64,000 nt of DNA from DATAWK01 sp036267255. Its GTDB lineage: Bacteria; Acidobacteriota; Terriglobia; Terriglobales; Acidobacteriaceae. Below are positions 35,807 through 46,071 of this stretch, one piece after another. Both the position numbers and the translations under genes were made by a program. Numbering within the stretch: position 1 is the stretch's first letter; every line of letters begins with the position of its first letter. The stretch is from the NCBI GenBank assembly GCA_036267255.1, contig DATAWK010000041.1, positions 682,001 to 746,000 of the forward strand. Reading direction: 5' to 3'. The notes below the pieces were generated by a model that worked only from the letters and a program-made list of their open reading frames with translations, was not told the origin of the DNA and did no database searches.

Positions 35807-36433
35807 CTAATTGGTCTCTTGCTTATGGGGCAGTTCCACGTTGATCAGCGCGAACTTGCTGCCGGGGCCAGAGGTTGTGTCAAAAGCCACGATGTGCTGA
35901 CTTCCCGGCGAACCGGCGCGCAGCTCAAACCCGCCGGAGCTGAGCTCGGGAGTTTTCACAGTGGCCGATCCACTCTTGGTGTTCACATCCAGGTTGATGT
36001 TGTAATGTGCATCGTTGGTGCAGGTTAGGCCTTCGCTGGTCTTGGTCATCGTTCCAACTGGTTTGTTGTTCTGGCAGGTCAACACGTCGCCATAGCGTTG
36101 CAGGGCTTTTTTGTAGTAGGCCGTAACCTTGTCCTGCGAATCGTTGCTGGCATATCCAATGATCTTCACGCGTAGGTGCCAGTCGCCAAAGCTCATATCA
36201 ATGTCCGCGGACTTATCGTTATCGTGGCTGTTCGCCGTAGTCAAAGTCGCCCCGGGATACACAGGCAAGCCAACATCCGCCGGGTGCAGGTCGTTGGTAT
36301 GCACATCCAGGCCGCCGACCGGCGTGTGAATGCGCACGTTATCTTCTCCACCGCTCTTTTTATCCTGCACAATACAGGCCGTTGTACTCAGCAACACGGC
36401 GGACACAGCTACTAGAGCGAATGCTTTCAACAT
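35807..36433 (-). CDS. Lipoprotein of unknown function
   Basis: A 208-residue protein with a lipoprotein signal (ALVAVSAVLLSTTAC, Cys20). The mature part contains VGLPVYPGATL, a motif seen in small secreted acidobacterial proteins that bear a Y-P-G-A strand, then DMSFGDWHLRVKIIGYASND. Two Cys in the centre (CQNNKP and LTCTND) may form a disulfide. No enzyme motif is visible. GGGGA lies 9 bases before the ATG. It is the first gene on the minus strand after the large non-coding stretch. Confidence 0.6.
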   Translation of the reverse strand: MLKAFALVAVSAVLLSTTACIVQDKKSGGEDNVRIHTPVGGLDVHTNDLHPADVGLPVYPGATLTTANSHDNDKSADIDMSFGDWHLRVKIIGYASNDSQDKVTAYYKKALQRYGDVLTCQNNKPVGTMTKTSEGLTCTNDAHYNINLDVNTKSGSATVKTPELSSGGFELRAGSPGSQHIVAFDTTSGPGSKFALINVELPHKQETN

Positions 36434-36633
36434 GGGCTGACTCCCCTTTTAAATCATACGCAGGCCGGGCGCCGGATGTTCCACCCCTGCAAAACGTTAG
36501 ATCGGTTCGAGCGGAGGAACGTAGCAAGTCGCATAACCGAGAATTCCCACCTTGGGCTTGCAGCAAATAAATTCGAAGGAAAGGCTCTTTTTTGTTGACA
36601 GTATTTCCTCTCCTACCGCAATATATAGTGCAG

Positions 36634-36808
36634 TGGCATGCGGATATACGATCAGTCGTATGTCTCATGCAGAAAAGCTTTCTTTGGGGAGAGAGAGCTA
36701 CGGAGGCAAGGCGAAGCTGTGTGGTGAAGCAGTCTGCCACGCGCGCGCCGTTTCGCTGTGTCAAGGCAATGATGGGCAAGGCCCTGCCAATTGGCGGGGC
36801 CTTTTTTT
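36634..36808 (+). ncRNA. Candidate structured small RNA, not matched to a known family
   Basis: About 175 bases without a convincing ORF. A perfect -35 hexamer TTGACA lies at 36595-36600; the -10 is unclear (CAATAT at 36619 or TATAGT at 36624). Three local stem-loops follow: 36636-36670 (5-bp outer and 7-bp inner stem with one wobble, loop TCAG), 36676-36699 (about 8-10 bp with wobbles, GGGG loop) and 36711-36756 (5-bp closing stem GCGAA/TTCGC around a 6-bp stem at 36719-36742). An intrinsic terminator at 36778-36808 ends it. It lacks SRP, RNase P or tmRNA core sequences and does not show the closing 5'-3' stem of 6S RNA. Confidence 0.45.
36778..36808 (+). terminator. Strong intrinsic terminator of the candidate small RNA
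   Basis: An 11-bp stem (AAGGCCCTGCC/GGCGGGGCCTT, one T-G wobble) with loop AATT is followed by seven Ts on the plus strand. No protein gene on that strand ends just before it. Confidence 0.85.
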
Positions 36809-37291
36809 ATTCAGAAAGCAGTGCTGTGGATTGGCGCGAAACGGATGGAACCCTAATCAAACTGACTCGCCTGAGTAAATATTCCTAAGCGCTCACAGCT
36901 TCCGCGTCCGACGTTTCACGTCGCTGCTCAAAAACTTTATGCAGATGCCATTGCGACTCAGTTCCAGCCGCTGCGAATCGTACGCGCCGTCTTGCTGCGC
37001 AATGGGCAAATGGGCAATGGATAGATGCGCTGCTCCATCGAAGCCAGAGAACGCTTTTGGTGTTGCATGCCGCAACGCGGTGTGACTGTCGATTATCTGC
37101 GCAGCATAAAGACGACTGTTACTCCGTGTATGCGAACTCTCGAAAAAGTTTTATTTTTTATGGGAAACTGCGTGTATTCGCAGAGTTATGCTCTATACTT
37201 TGTGCAAGTGACGCAGAACGGGAACGCACTATGCGTCGCATACTTTCCCCGCTTGTGGAACGTGTTTTTCTAATTGCCGAGCTGCCTTGCG
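36809..37291. other. Intergenic stretch before the MerR gene
   Basis: About 480 bases with no ORF I can support. It holds small hairpins (36909-36923, CGACG/CGTCG; 37168-37183, CTGCG/CGCAG) and a TATACT hexamer at 37194-37199 that could be a -10 box for the MerR gene, without a matching -35. Confidence 0.5.
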
Positions 37292-37810
37292 ATGGATGAT
37301 GACCCAATGGCCATGCAACAGCCAACGCGGCGCGACACTCACAAAGCGGAACCCCGCGTTTCTATTCCCGACAAACTTTACTTTCGCATTGGCGAAGTAT
37401 CGCACCTTAGCGGTCTACCAGCCTATGTGCTCCGCTTCTGGGAATCGGAGTTCCCACAGCTCAAGCCAAATAAAGGTGGCACCGGTCAGCGTCTCTATCG
37501 CAAGCGAGATGTTGAGCTGGTTCTGGAGATCAAGCGTCTGCTCTATGACCAGAAATTCACCATTCCGGGCGCCCGCCGTATTTTGGTAGACAAGCGTCGT
37601 GGCGGCGATCCGCAGAGTGAATTACCCTTCCGCAATTCCCAGCAGAAGCCGATGGCCACGCGCATCGCGCAACTTCGTGGCGAACTGCGCGAAATTCTCG
37701 GCATTCTGGATGGCACTCTGCCGAAGCACCGCCGGATGCTGTCTTCGGCCAAGCGTGCGGCGCGGAGTCCAAAAATAGTTGCGGAAGTAAACACGCCACA
37801 GCTTTTTTAA
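37292..37810 (+). CDS. MerR-family transcriptional regulator
   Basis: A 172-residue protein. The winged-helix domain (residues about 25-95) reads YFRIGEVSHLSGLPAYVLRFWESEFPQLKP, then GQRLYRKRDVELVLEIKRLL, the form of MerR-like regulators (HTH_17-like) without a metal-binding tail. The C-terminal part is basic (RMLSSAKRAARSP) with a short coiled-coil candidate (RIAQLRGELREILGIL). The effector is unknown: no Cys sensor pair is present. ATG 37292 is favoured over an upstream in-frame TTG; two more ATGs follow within 21 bases. It stands alone. Confidence 0.8.
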   Translation: MDDDPMAMQQPTRRDTHKAEPRVSIPDKLYFRIGEVSHLSGLPAYVLRFWESEFPQLKPNKGGTGQRLYRKRDVELVLEIKRLLYDQKFTIPGARRILVDKRRGGDPQSELPFRNSQQKPMATRIAQLRGELREILGILDGTLPKHRRMLSSAKRAARSPKIVAEVNTPQLF

Positions 37811-37836
37811 ATTAAATGTACGCACGGGTTCTCTGA

Positions 37837-38109
37837 TTACACGCGCGCTGGCTGGCGGCGAAGTTCCGGATCCAGTGTGCCGGAGGTCATAAAGCGTTCG
37901 AGCGCTTTGCTCGCACAGCCTTCTCCGCACAAATGATAGATGTCCGGATTGCGCGACTCGGCGGGATTCCAGGGCAGAATGGTAAAGCGCTGTGAAGGTT
38001 GGCCCTCTTCAAAGCAGGGAACATCACCCAGGGTCACCATCCACCAGTGGTTGGCGACCTGTTTCGGCTTTCCGCAAATATCACAGGTAAATGCTTCGTC
38101 CCAGGCCAT
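37837..38109 (-). CDS. Small zinc-finger-like protein
   Basis: A 90-residue protein. Two Cys pairs (CDICG near residue 9 and LCGEGC near 65) could bind one zinc. The rest contains WWMVTLGDVPCFEE and ILPWNP. Its family is not recognised; the layout suggests a small cytosolic metal-binding protein. ATG 38109 has GAGGAG 8 bases upstream; an in-frame GTG at 38118 is too close to that site. It lies between the convergent MerR gene and tRNA-Pro. Confidence 0.65.
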   Translation of the reverse strand: MAWDEAFTCDICGKPKQVANHWWMVTLGDVPCFEEGQPSQRFTILPWNPAESRNPDIYHLCGEGCASKALERFMTSGTLDPELRRQPARV

Positions 38110-38250
38110 ACTCTGCACTCCTCACGCGCCAGCAAAAACAGCTCTATGGCAGCGAACAGATGTCTCGCCGTTCTCTGTCTATTGTCTACCGGAAGGGCAG
38201 GAAATGTTGTAGAAAAAATGCAGAAAAGCAAGACGTATATTGACTGGAAA

Positions 38251-38327
<77 letters not shown>

Positions 38328-38536
38328 AAATGTGTTGGTAGGTATGGCTGAATACGACGGATGACGTACGCGAAAGGGCTGCATCCTGGCTACCGCGCAC
38401 TTTGTAAGTGTACCAGAAAGAGATGCTTGCTGAGGCCCCGGTCCGGGCATCGGGCAACGCAGCCAACTTCCAGTTGGTGGCATCATATACCTGTCCACAC
38501 AATGCCCTCAGGCGTGCAACAATAAAGGTTCCCAGC

Positions 38537-40860
<2,324 letters not shown>

Positions 40861-40864
<4 letters not shown>

Positions 40865-42321
40865 ATGATCTGGAACTGCAGAGTTCGCTTGACGACGAGT
40901 TGACCCCATTCGACAAACTGCGTGAAGAGTGCGGCGTCGTAGCTATCTACAACCATCCCGATGCGGCGCGCCAGGTTTATTTGGGCCTCTACGCACTGCA
41001 GCATCGCGGGCAGGAGTCCGCGGGCATCGCCAGTGCCGATTACGAAAACCTGTGGAACATCAAGGGCATGGGTCTCGTCTCTGAAATCTTCAGCGACGAT
41101 GTTCTCGACAAACTTCCTGGCTCGCTGGCCATCGGGCACACACGCTACTCCACAACAGGTGACTCGGCGCTGCTGAATGCGCAACCGATCCGCGTCGATT
41201 CGACCAAGGGCCTGATCGCGATTGCGCATAACGGCAATCTGGTAAATCTGGGCAACGTGCGTACGCGTCTGGAGCGCGATGGCGCCATCTTCCAGACCAC
41301 CAGCGATTCGGAAATCATCGTTCAACTCATCGCGCAATCGAAAGAACCAACCCTGATCGACGCCATCGCCGATTCGTTGCGCCAGGTCGAAGGGGCATTT
41401 TCCATCGTGATGATGACGCGCGACCGCATCTTCGCCGCACGTGATCCACGCGGTTTTCGTCCGCTCTCGATGGGCCGCATTCAGAATGCAGATGGCACCG
41501 AGACGGTCGTTTTTGCTTCCGAGACCTGCGCCTTCGATTTGCTGCGCGCTACGTACGAGCGCGACGTGCTGCCCGGCGAGTTGATTATGGTCTCGCGTGA
41601 CGGCATCAGTTCCCGCCAGTATGCCAGCGGCGTACCGCAATCCAGTTGTGTTTTTGAGCATGTTTATTTTGCGCGACCCGATAGCCGCATCTATGGCCGC
41701 TGGGTACAGGAGAGCCGCGAGCAGATGGGCCGCCAGTTGGCGCGCGAATCCGCCGTCGATGCCGATTTAGTTGTGCCTGTGCCGGACTCCGGCGTCACTG
41801 CCGCCATTGGCTATGCCGCTGAAAGCGGTTTGCCATTCCGTTTCGGCCTGATTCGCAATCACTACGTTGGCCGTACATTTATTGAACCGGAACAACGCGT
41901 GCGCGATTTTGGCGTGAAGCTGAAACTGAACCCGGTGCGCAATCTGCTGGAAGGCAAGCGCGTCATTCTCATTGACGACTCGATCATTCGCGGCACCACC
42001 AGCCGCAAGATCGTCCGCATGGTGCGCGGTGCTGGCGCAACGGAAGTCCATCTGCGCATCAGTTGTCCGCCGACGACTTCGCCCTGCTTCTACGGCGTGG
42101 ATACACCGAGCAAGCGCGAATTGATTGCAGCCAATCAATCCGTCGAAGAGATACGCCAGTTCATTGAGGCGGATTCTCTCGCCTACCTGTCGCTCGATGG
42201 CCTTTTACACGCTTGTGACGAAGATAGCGTGGGTCCCTACTGCACCGCCTGTTATACCGGGAACTATCCCACGCAGTGGGTGGATGTGGAAGATATTTTG
42301 CCCGCTGCGGCAGTGCGCTGA
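40861..42321 (+). CDS. purF: Amidophosphoribosyltransferase
   Basis: A 486-residue enzyme of the first purine step. A 23-residue propeptide precedes the catalytic Cys24 (EECGVVAIY), so this is a Bacillus-type PurF activated by cleavage. The glutaminase domain has RGQESAGI and HTRYSTTG; the phosphoribosyltransferase domain has ILIDDSIIRGTTSRK. Cys residues in CPPTTSPCFYG and YCTACYTGNYP fit the [4Fe-4S] cluster of that type, which makes the enzyme oxygen-sensitive. ATGA overlap with purL shows coupled translation. Confidence 0.95.
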
Positions 42322-42352
42322 GGGTACGCGCCAGCATTAGAACCACGTACCC
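42322..42352. repeat. Inverted repeat between purF and pirin genes
   Basis: A perfect 7-bp inverted repeat (GGGTACG/CGTACCC, 17-base loop) begins right after the purF stop in the 54-base convergent gap. No T-run follows, so terminator function is uncertain. Confidence 0.35.
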
Positions 42353-42375
42353 GGACAGCGTTTTCGCAAGCGACA

Positions 42376-43071
42376 TCAGGCCAGATCGAACAGCAGTACC
42401 TCCGCGCCAGCCTCCGTCGTTAGGTCCAGCTTTTTCTCATCGCGGATGGCGACGCCGTCCCCGGCCTGCAGCGCTACGCCGTTGACGGAGAGCGCACCGT
42501 GCGCTATCTGCAACCAGCCGTGGCCCAGTTGCAGCGGTTGTTCCAGCTTGGTTCCCGCCGACAGCTTGCCTGCGTAAAACTCGGCGTCGCTACGGATCGG
42601 AAACGACCCTTCGCGGCCATCGCGAGAGGCAATCAGGTGCAGTCGATCCGGTTGCTCGAAGATTGGGAACTTCTTCTGGTCATACAACGGCTCCAGGTTC
42701 ATTTCGTTCGGCAGCAGCCAAATCTGCAGCAGGTGCCCGGTCTGGGTTGTTGATGGATTGAACTCACTATGCCGCACACCGGTGCCCGCAGACATAAACT
42801 GCACCTCGCCGGGACGCAGCACACCACCCGAGCCAAGCGAGTCCTTGTGCTCCAGTTCTCCGTCCAGCACGTAGGAGAGAATCTCCATATCGCGATGGCC
42901 ATGTGTGCCGAAGCCTCTGCCGGGAGCGATGAAGTCCTCATTGATAACACGCAGCGAACGAAAGCCCATGTGCTGCGGATCCGCATAGTCGGAGAACGAG
43001 AAGGTGTAGTGGGTGTCCAGCCATCCATGATTCGCGTGTCCACGATCTTTGTTTAAACGAATATCTAACAT
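42376..43071 (-). CDS. Pirin-family protein (YhhW type)
   Basis: A 231-residue bicupin. The metal-binding N-terminal block reads GFGTHGHRDMEILSYVLDGEL with His-x-His and a later Glu/His, and GTGVRHSEFNPS is the pirin signature. YhhW-type pirins can cleave quercetin with oxygen; cellular role in most bacteria is unclear. ATG 43071 is preceded by AGGAGGGG, an almost ideal ribosome site, so longer starts in the open frame are rejected. Monocistronic; the phosphatase pseudogene ends 77 bases upstream. Confidence 0.88.
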   Translation of the reverse strand: MLDIRLNKDRGHANHGWLDTHYTFSFSDYADPQHMGFRSLRVINEDFIAPGRGFGTHGHRDMEILSYVLDGELEHKDSLGSGGVLRPGEVQFMSAGTGVRHSEFNPSTTQTGHLLQIWLLPNEMNLEPLYDQKKFPIFEQPDRLHLIASRDGREGSFPIRSDAEFYAGKLSAGTKLEQPLQLGHGWLQIAHGALSVNGVALQAGDGVAIRDEKKLDLTTEAGAEVLLFDLA

Positions 43072-43148
43072 CAAAACCCCTCCTTTAATCCTGTCTCTAT
43101 TGGATGTGAAGCATGCACAAAGGATGCAGCGCCGGGCCGGGAGCGCCA

Positions 43149-45104
43149 TCAAGTCGTAGCAGCCAGACGGGTTACCGCGAGTACGCTGATGTCGTCTTCC
43201 TGGCCAAAGTTTTTGGCTGCTTCCGCGATGGCGTGCGCAGATTGATGGCTGATGGCCTGCGTCCGTTCGAAGCCGAAGAGTTCCCGCTTCTCGTTGGTCG
43301 CTTCCACCACACCATCCGACACAAACGTGAGCCGGTCGCCGAGAGCCAGTGGATAGTTTGTTTCTGCATAGCTGCCCTCGGCGAGAATGCCCAGCGGCAA
43401 GCCGGAATCGACAGCCAGCTCTTCTCCGTTGCGATAAGGCGCCAGATGTCCCGCATTGGCAATCGTCATCGCACCATCGGACGCAATCAACGCAGCGGAA
43501 CAAGTCACGAATCCACTCACTTGTCCATGCAGCACGCGATTCAAGTGCGCGAGTACTTGTGCAGGCTGGCGCGAAGTCTCGTTGCGCAGCGCACCGACAA
43601 TCATGCTCACTGTCATCGCAGCTTTTAGCCCTTTACCGCTCACGTCGCCCACAACAATCAGCAACGACCCATCCTCGCCCGGCGATATATGGAAGAAATC
43701 TCCGCCCACCTCGCTGGCCGGCAGATAAACGCTCTCGACGGCAAATCCGGGTGTGCTCGGAGTCGTAGCCGGAACCAACAAAGACTGTATGCCACGCGCG
43801 GCCTCAAACTCGCCAGCATAACGCTCCTCCTCGCGGCGGGTGCGTGCGAAGCGGTTTACCAGAATGGCCAGCATCGCGATCAGGAAGAAAAGCTCCGCCA
43901 GCACATGGAAATCGACAGGAAACGGACTGGAGAACAGTGGGAAGCCTAGCCCCGTAAAACGATGCTGCCATCCCAGCAGGAAGGTAGCGACCGCAAGATA
44001 GCTTGCAATATATTCGCCGTATAGCAGTATGACAGGCGCCAGCAATAACCGTGCATCCAGAATCCCCTCCCGTGCGCGCCGCAGCAAAAGCGTCAGTATC
44101 CATGCAATCAGAGGCAGGGTGACAGTAATGGAAAGTGCGTACAGCCACGGTAGATTGAAATGCATGAGGAGGTTCAGGCCGGGCAGTGTGTTGCCAACAC
44201 GCAGAAGCAAGGCGAGAGCAATTCCAGTGCAAGCGGCATAGAAGAGCCACGTCCGGCGTCCTCGCAGCAATACATAGTAAAAGGCGAGCGTAGCCCACAG
44301 ACCAAGGTTCTCAATGACATTAGCCCACCGGTAATAAAGGAAGACCTCCGTCGCATGCAAATCCCTGTATATGCTCAGTGCGTAGTTCCCGGCTTCCAGC
44401 AGCATGCAACCAAACCAGAAATATTCCCGATCGCGACGACGAAATACGTAAAGCGCGAATGAAACCAGCGCGCCAAGCGAGGCAAGCAGCAGAAGTACGT
44501 AATATTGCACCTCCAAGGCTACGGCAGCGGCGTGCTCGACTTGCTGCCTGGACTGTATCTGGCTGGTTGTGCCAACATAGCTCGCCCCCTGAGGGCCGCC
44601 ACCATATGCAGCCCATGCTGACCATTGCCAGACGCGGATGGCAATGGTCACTTCGCGCGGAGACGAGGAATTGTTCGCGGGTAGAGCCAGCACCATAGGT
44701 TTGCAAAAGCGGGGCACTGCGTGGGGTGGCACCTGTCCACAACCACCAATAGCGTGGCCATCCGCATAGACCTGATAGCTGGTAAGGATTTCTCCAAGAT
44801 ACAGCGAGAGATGGTCCATGCCTGCGGGGACAACCACGCGGAACCGGTACCACGCAAAGCCGCTATAGCCTTTGTATCCCTGCTGACCCCAGTTTTCATC
44901 CGAGCGCAGTAGCGACCATTGCGAATCATCAAAATTCGGGTTGGCCCACGCCGGGTTGTCTCCGGTGTGAAATCGCCACAGGCCATCGAGCGAGGCGAGC
45001 GGCTCGCGCCCTGTCTACAGGTTGAAGGTTTGCGCGCCCAGGGCTGCCGGTGCAAGAAACAGAAGCAGTAGCAGCGAAGAGAACCAAAAACGTCGCAGAG
45101 ACAC
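43149..45104 (-). pseudogene. Membrane PP2C/SpoIIE-type phosphatase gene interrupted by an amber codon
   Basis: The intact reading frame would encode about 651 residues: a signal peptide from GTG 45104 (SSLLLLLFLAPAALGA), a jelly-roll domain (SLDGLWRFHTGDNPAWANP), seven or so membrane helices, and a C-terminal PP2C/SpoIIE phosphatase with GGDFFHISPGEDGSLLIVVG, VSGKGLKAAM and GQEDDISVLAV. Codon 30 is TAG (45015-45017), directly after the signal peptide, with no frameshift before or after. A CAG-to-TAG change would explain it. Downstream in-frame starts (for example GTG 44837) would lack the signal peptide and part of the sensor domain. Such proteins act in partner-switching control of sigma factors. 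Loss of function, readthrough or a sequence error are all possible. Confidence 0.8.
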
Positions 45105-45215
45105 AACTTTCCTCTGTTTCCGGGAGAACTCCACGAATATCAGTGGTGGGTTCGATTGGCAACAGATAAATGCGTGCCCGGTGCGGAGAATGTGCCTGTA
45201 ATTGCTGACCACAAG

Positions 45216-45242
45216 AAAAAGCCCTCGCGCGAACGCAAGGGC
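45216..45242 (-). terminator. Intrinsic terminator after the bactofilin gene
   Basis: On the minus strand the stem GCCCTTGCG/CGCGAGGGC (9 bp with one mismatch, 4-base loop) at 45221-45242 is followed by five Ts. It lies 46 bases past the bactofilin stop and upstream of the phosphatase gene, so those two genes are probably separate transcripts. Confidence 0.8.
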
Positions 45243-45287
45243 CTCCGCGCTCCAGACAGGAACGCGTGCGGTGCAACAATCTCCCGG

Positions 45288-45818
45288 CTAGGCCGTAGTG
45301 GCAACCACTGCGGTAGAGGTGGATGTGTGCGCTTTTTCCGGCTCCTTGGTTTGGCTGCCGCTGGGCTTACGGATGTCGATGCCGCCCTTGAAGTAAGCAC
45401 CGTCCTCAATGCTGATGCGCTGGGCCACAACATCGCCAGTCAACGCGCCTTCACTGCGGATATCCACGCGGTCGCTGGCATTGATGTTGCCATGCACTTT
45501 GCCCAGCACTACCACTTCGCGCGCGGCAATGTTCGCCGCCACGTTACCGTTGCGGCCCACGAGGACGCGGTTCCCCGGCATATTCACCGAGCCTTCCACT
45601 TGTCCATCGATGTAGAGCGTTTCACTGCCGGAGATTTCGCCTTTGATGACCAGCGACTTGCCAATCGTTGCCTGTTCGCCGGTCGATGAAGAGCTGGCGC
45701 TTGCGGTTGGCCGGGGTTGGGTCGGTTCCGGGGTTGTAGACACAGGGGTCTGCGGACGTATCGGTTCTGGAGAAGAAGGTGTCATAGAGCTATTGCCGGG
45801 CTGATTCGGTTTCCACAT
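45288..45818 (-). CDS. Bactofilin (polymer-forming cytoskeletal protein)
   Basis: A 176-residue protein. The central domain (about 45-145) has the bactofilin beta-helix repeats: SLVIKGEISGSETLYIDGQV, then short turns with V-x-G-N-I spacing (KVHGNINASDRVDIRSEG, ALTGDVVAQRISIEDGAYFKG). Both tails are disordered, the N-terminal Pro/Thr/Ser-rich and the C-terminal Thr/Ala-rich. Bactofilins form filaments for cell shape, stalks or secretion. ATG 45818 (MWKPNQ) is chosen as the family-typical start with AAAGGA 12 bases upstream; ATG 45839 is an alternative. Confidence 0.88.
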   Translation of the reverse strand: MWKPNQPGNSSMTPSSPEPIRPQTPVSTTPEPTQPRPTASASSSSTGEQATIGKSLVIKGEISGSETLYIDGQVEGSVNMPGNRVLVGRNGNVAANIAAREVVVLGKVHGNINASDRVDIRSEGALTGDVVAQRISIEDGAYFKGGIDIRKPSGSQTKEPEKAHTSTSTAVVATTA

Positions 45819-46071
45819 CGTCTTCCGTAATCCTTTCATTTCTTCGGCCACACCGCAGGCAGCCAGAATATGTGTACGCGGAGGAGGCTGAATGTTGTTG
45901 GATATCTCTCGCTGCCATCGTACAGCCAACGAGCTGCGCAGTCCTGTCGAGTTATCCAAATATTAACGGGTTCAGTACAAAAATGGTAATTGTCAGCCCG
46001 CAAACTCTGCGATTTCCTCAACAGGTACCATAAGAATCAATGCTATTGCGCTGGATTTCTCAGATTTCCCT

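Noticed and set aside
36634..36808. 6S RNA, tmRNA or a riboswitch as identity of the structured element
   Set aside because: No 5'-3' closing stem with central bubble, no tRNA-like ends or tag frame, and no aptamer core I recognise; also no gene directly follows the terminator on that strand.
36552..36888. Two overlapping open frames of about 100 codons
   Set aside because: They run through the candidate small-RNA stems and terminator, have no family likeness or ribosome site, and end just past the terminator.
36893..37075. A 60-codon minus-strand frame
   Set aside because: No ribosome site, signal or motif; likely chance.
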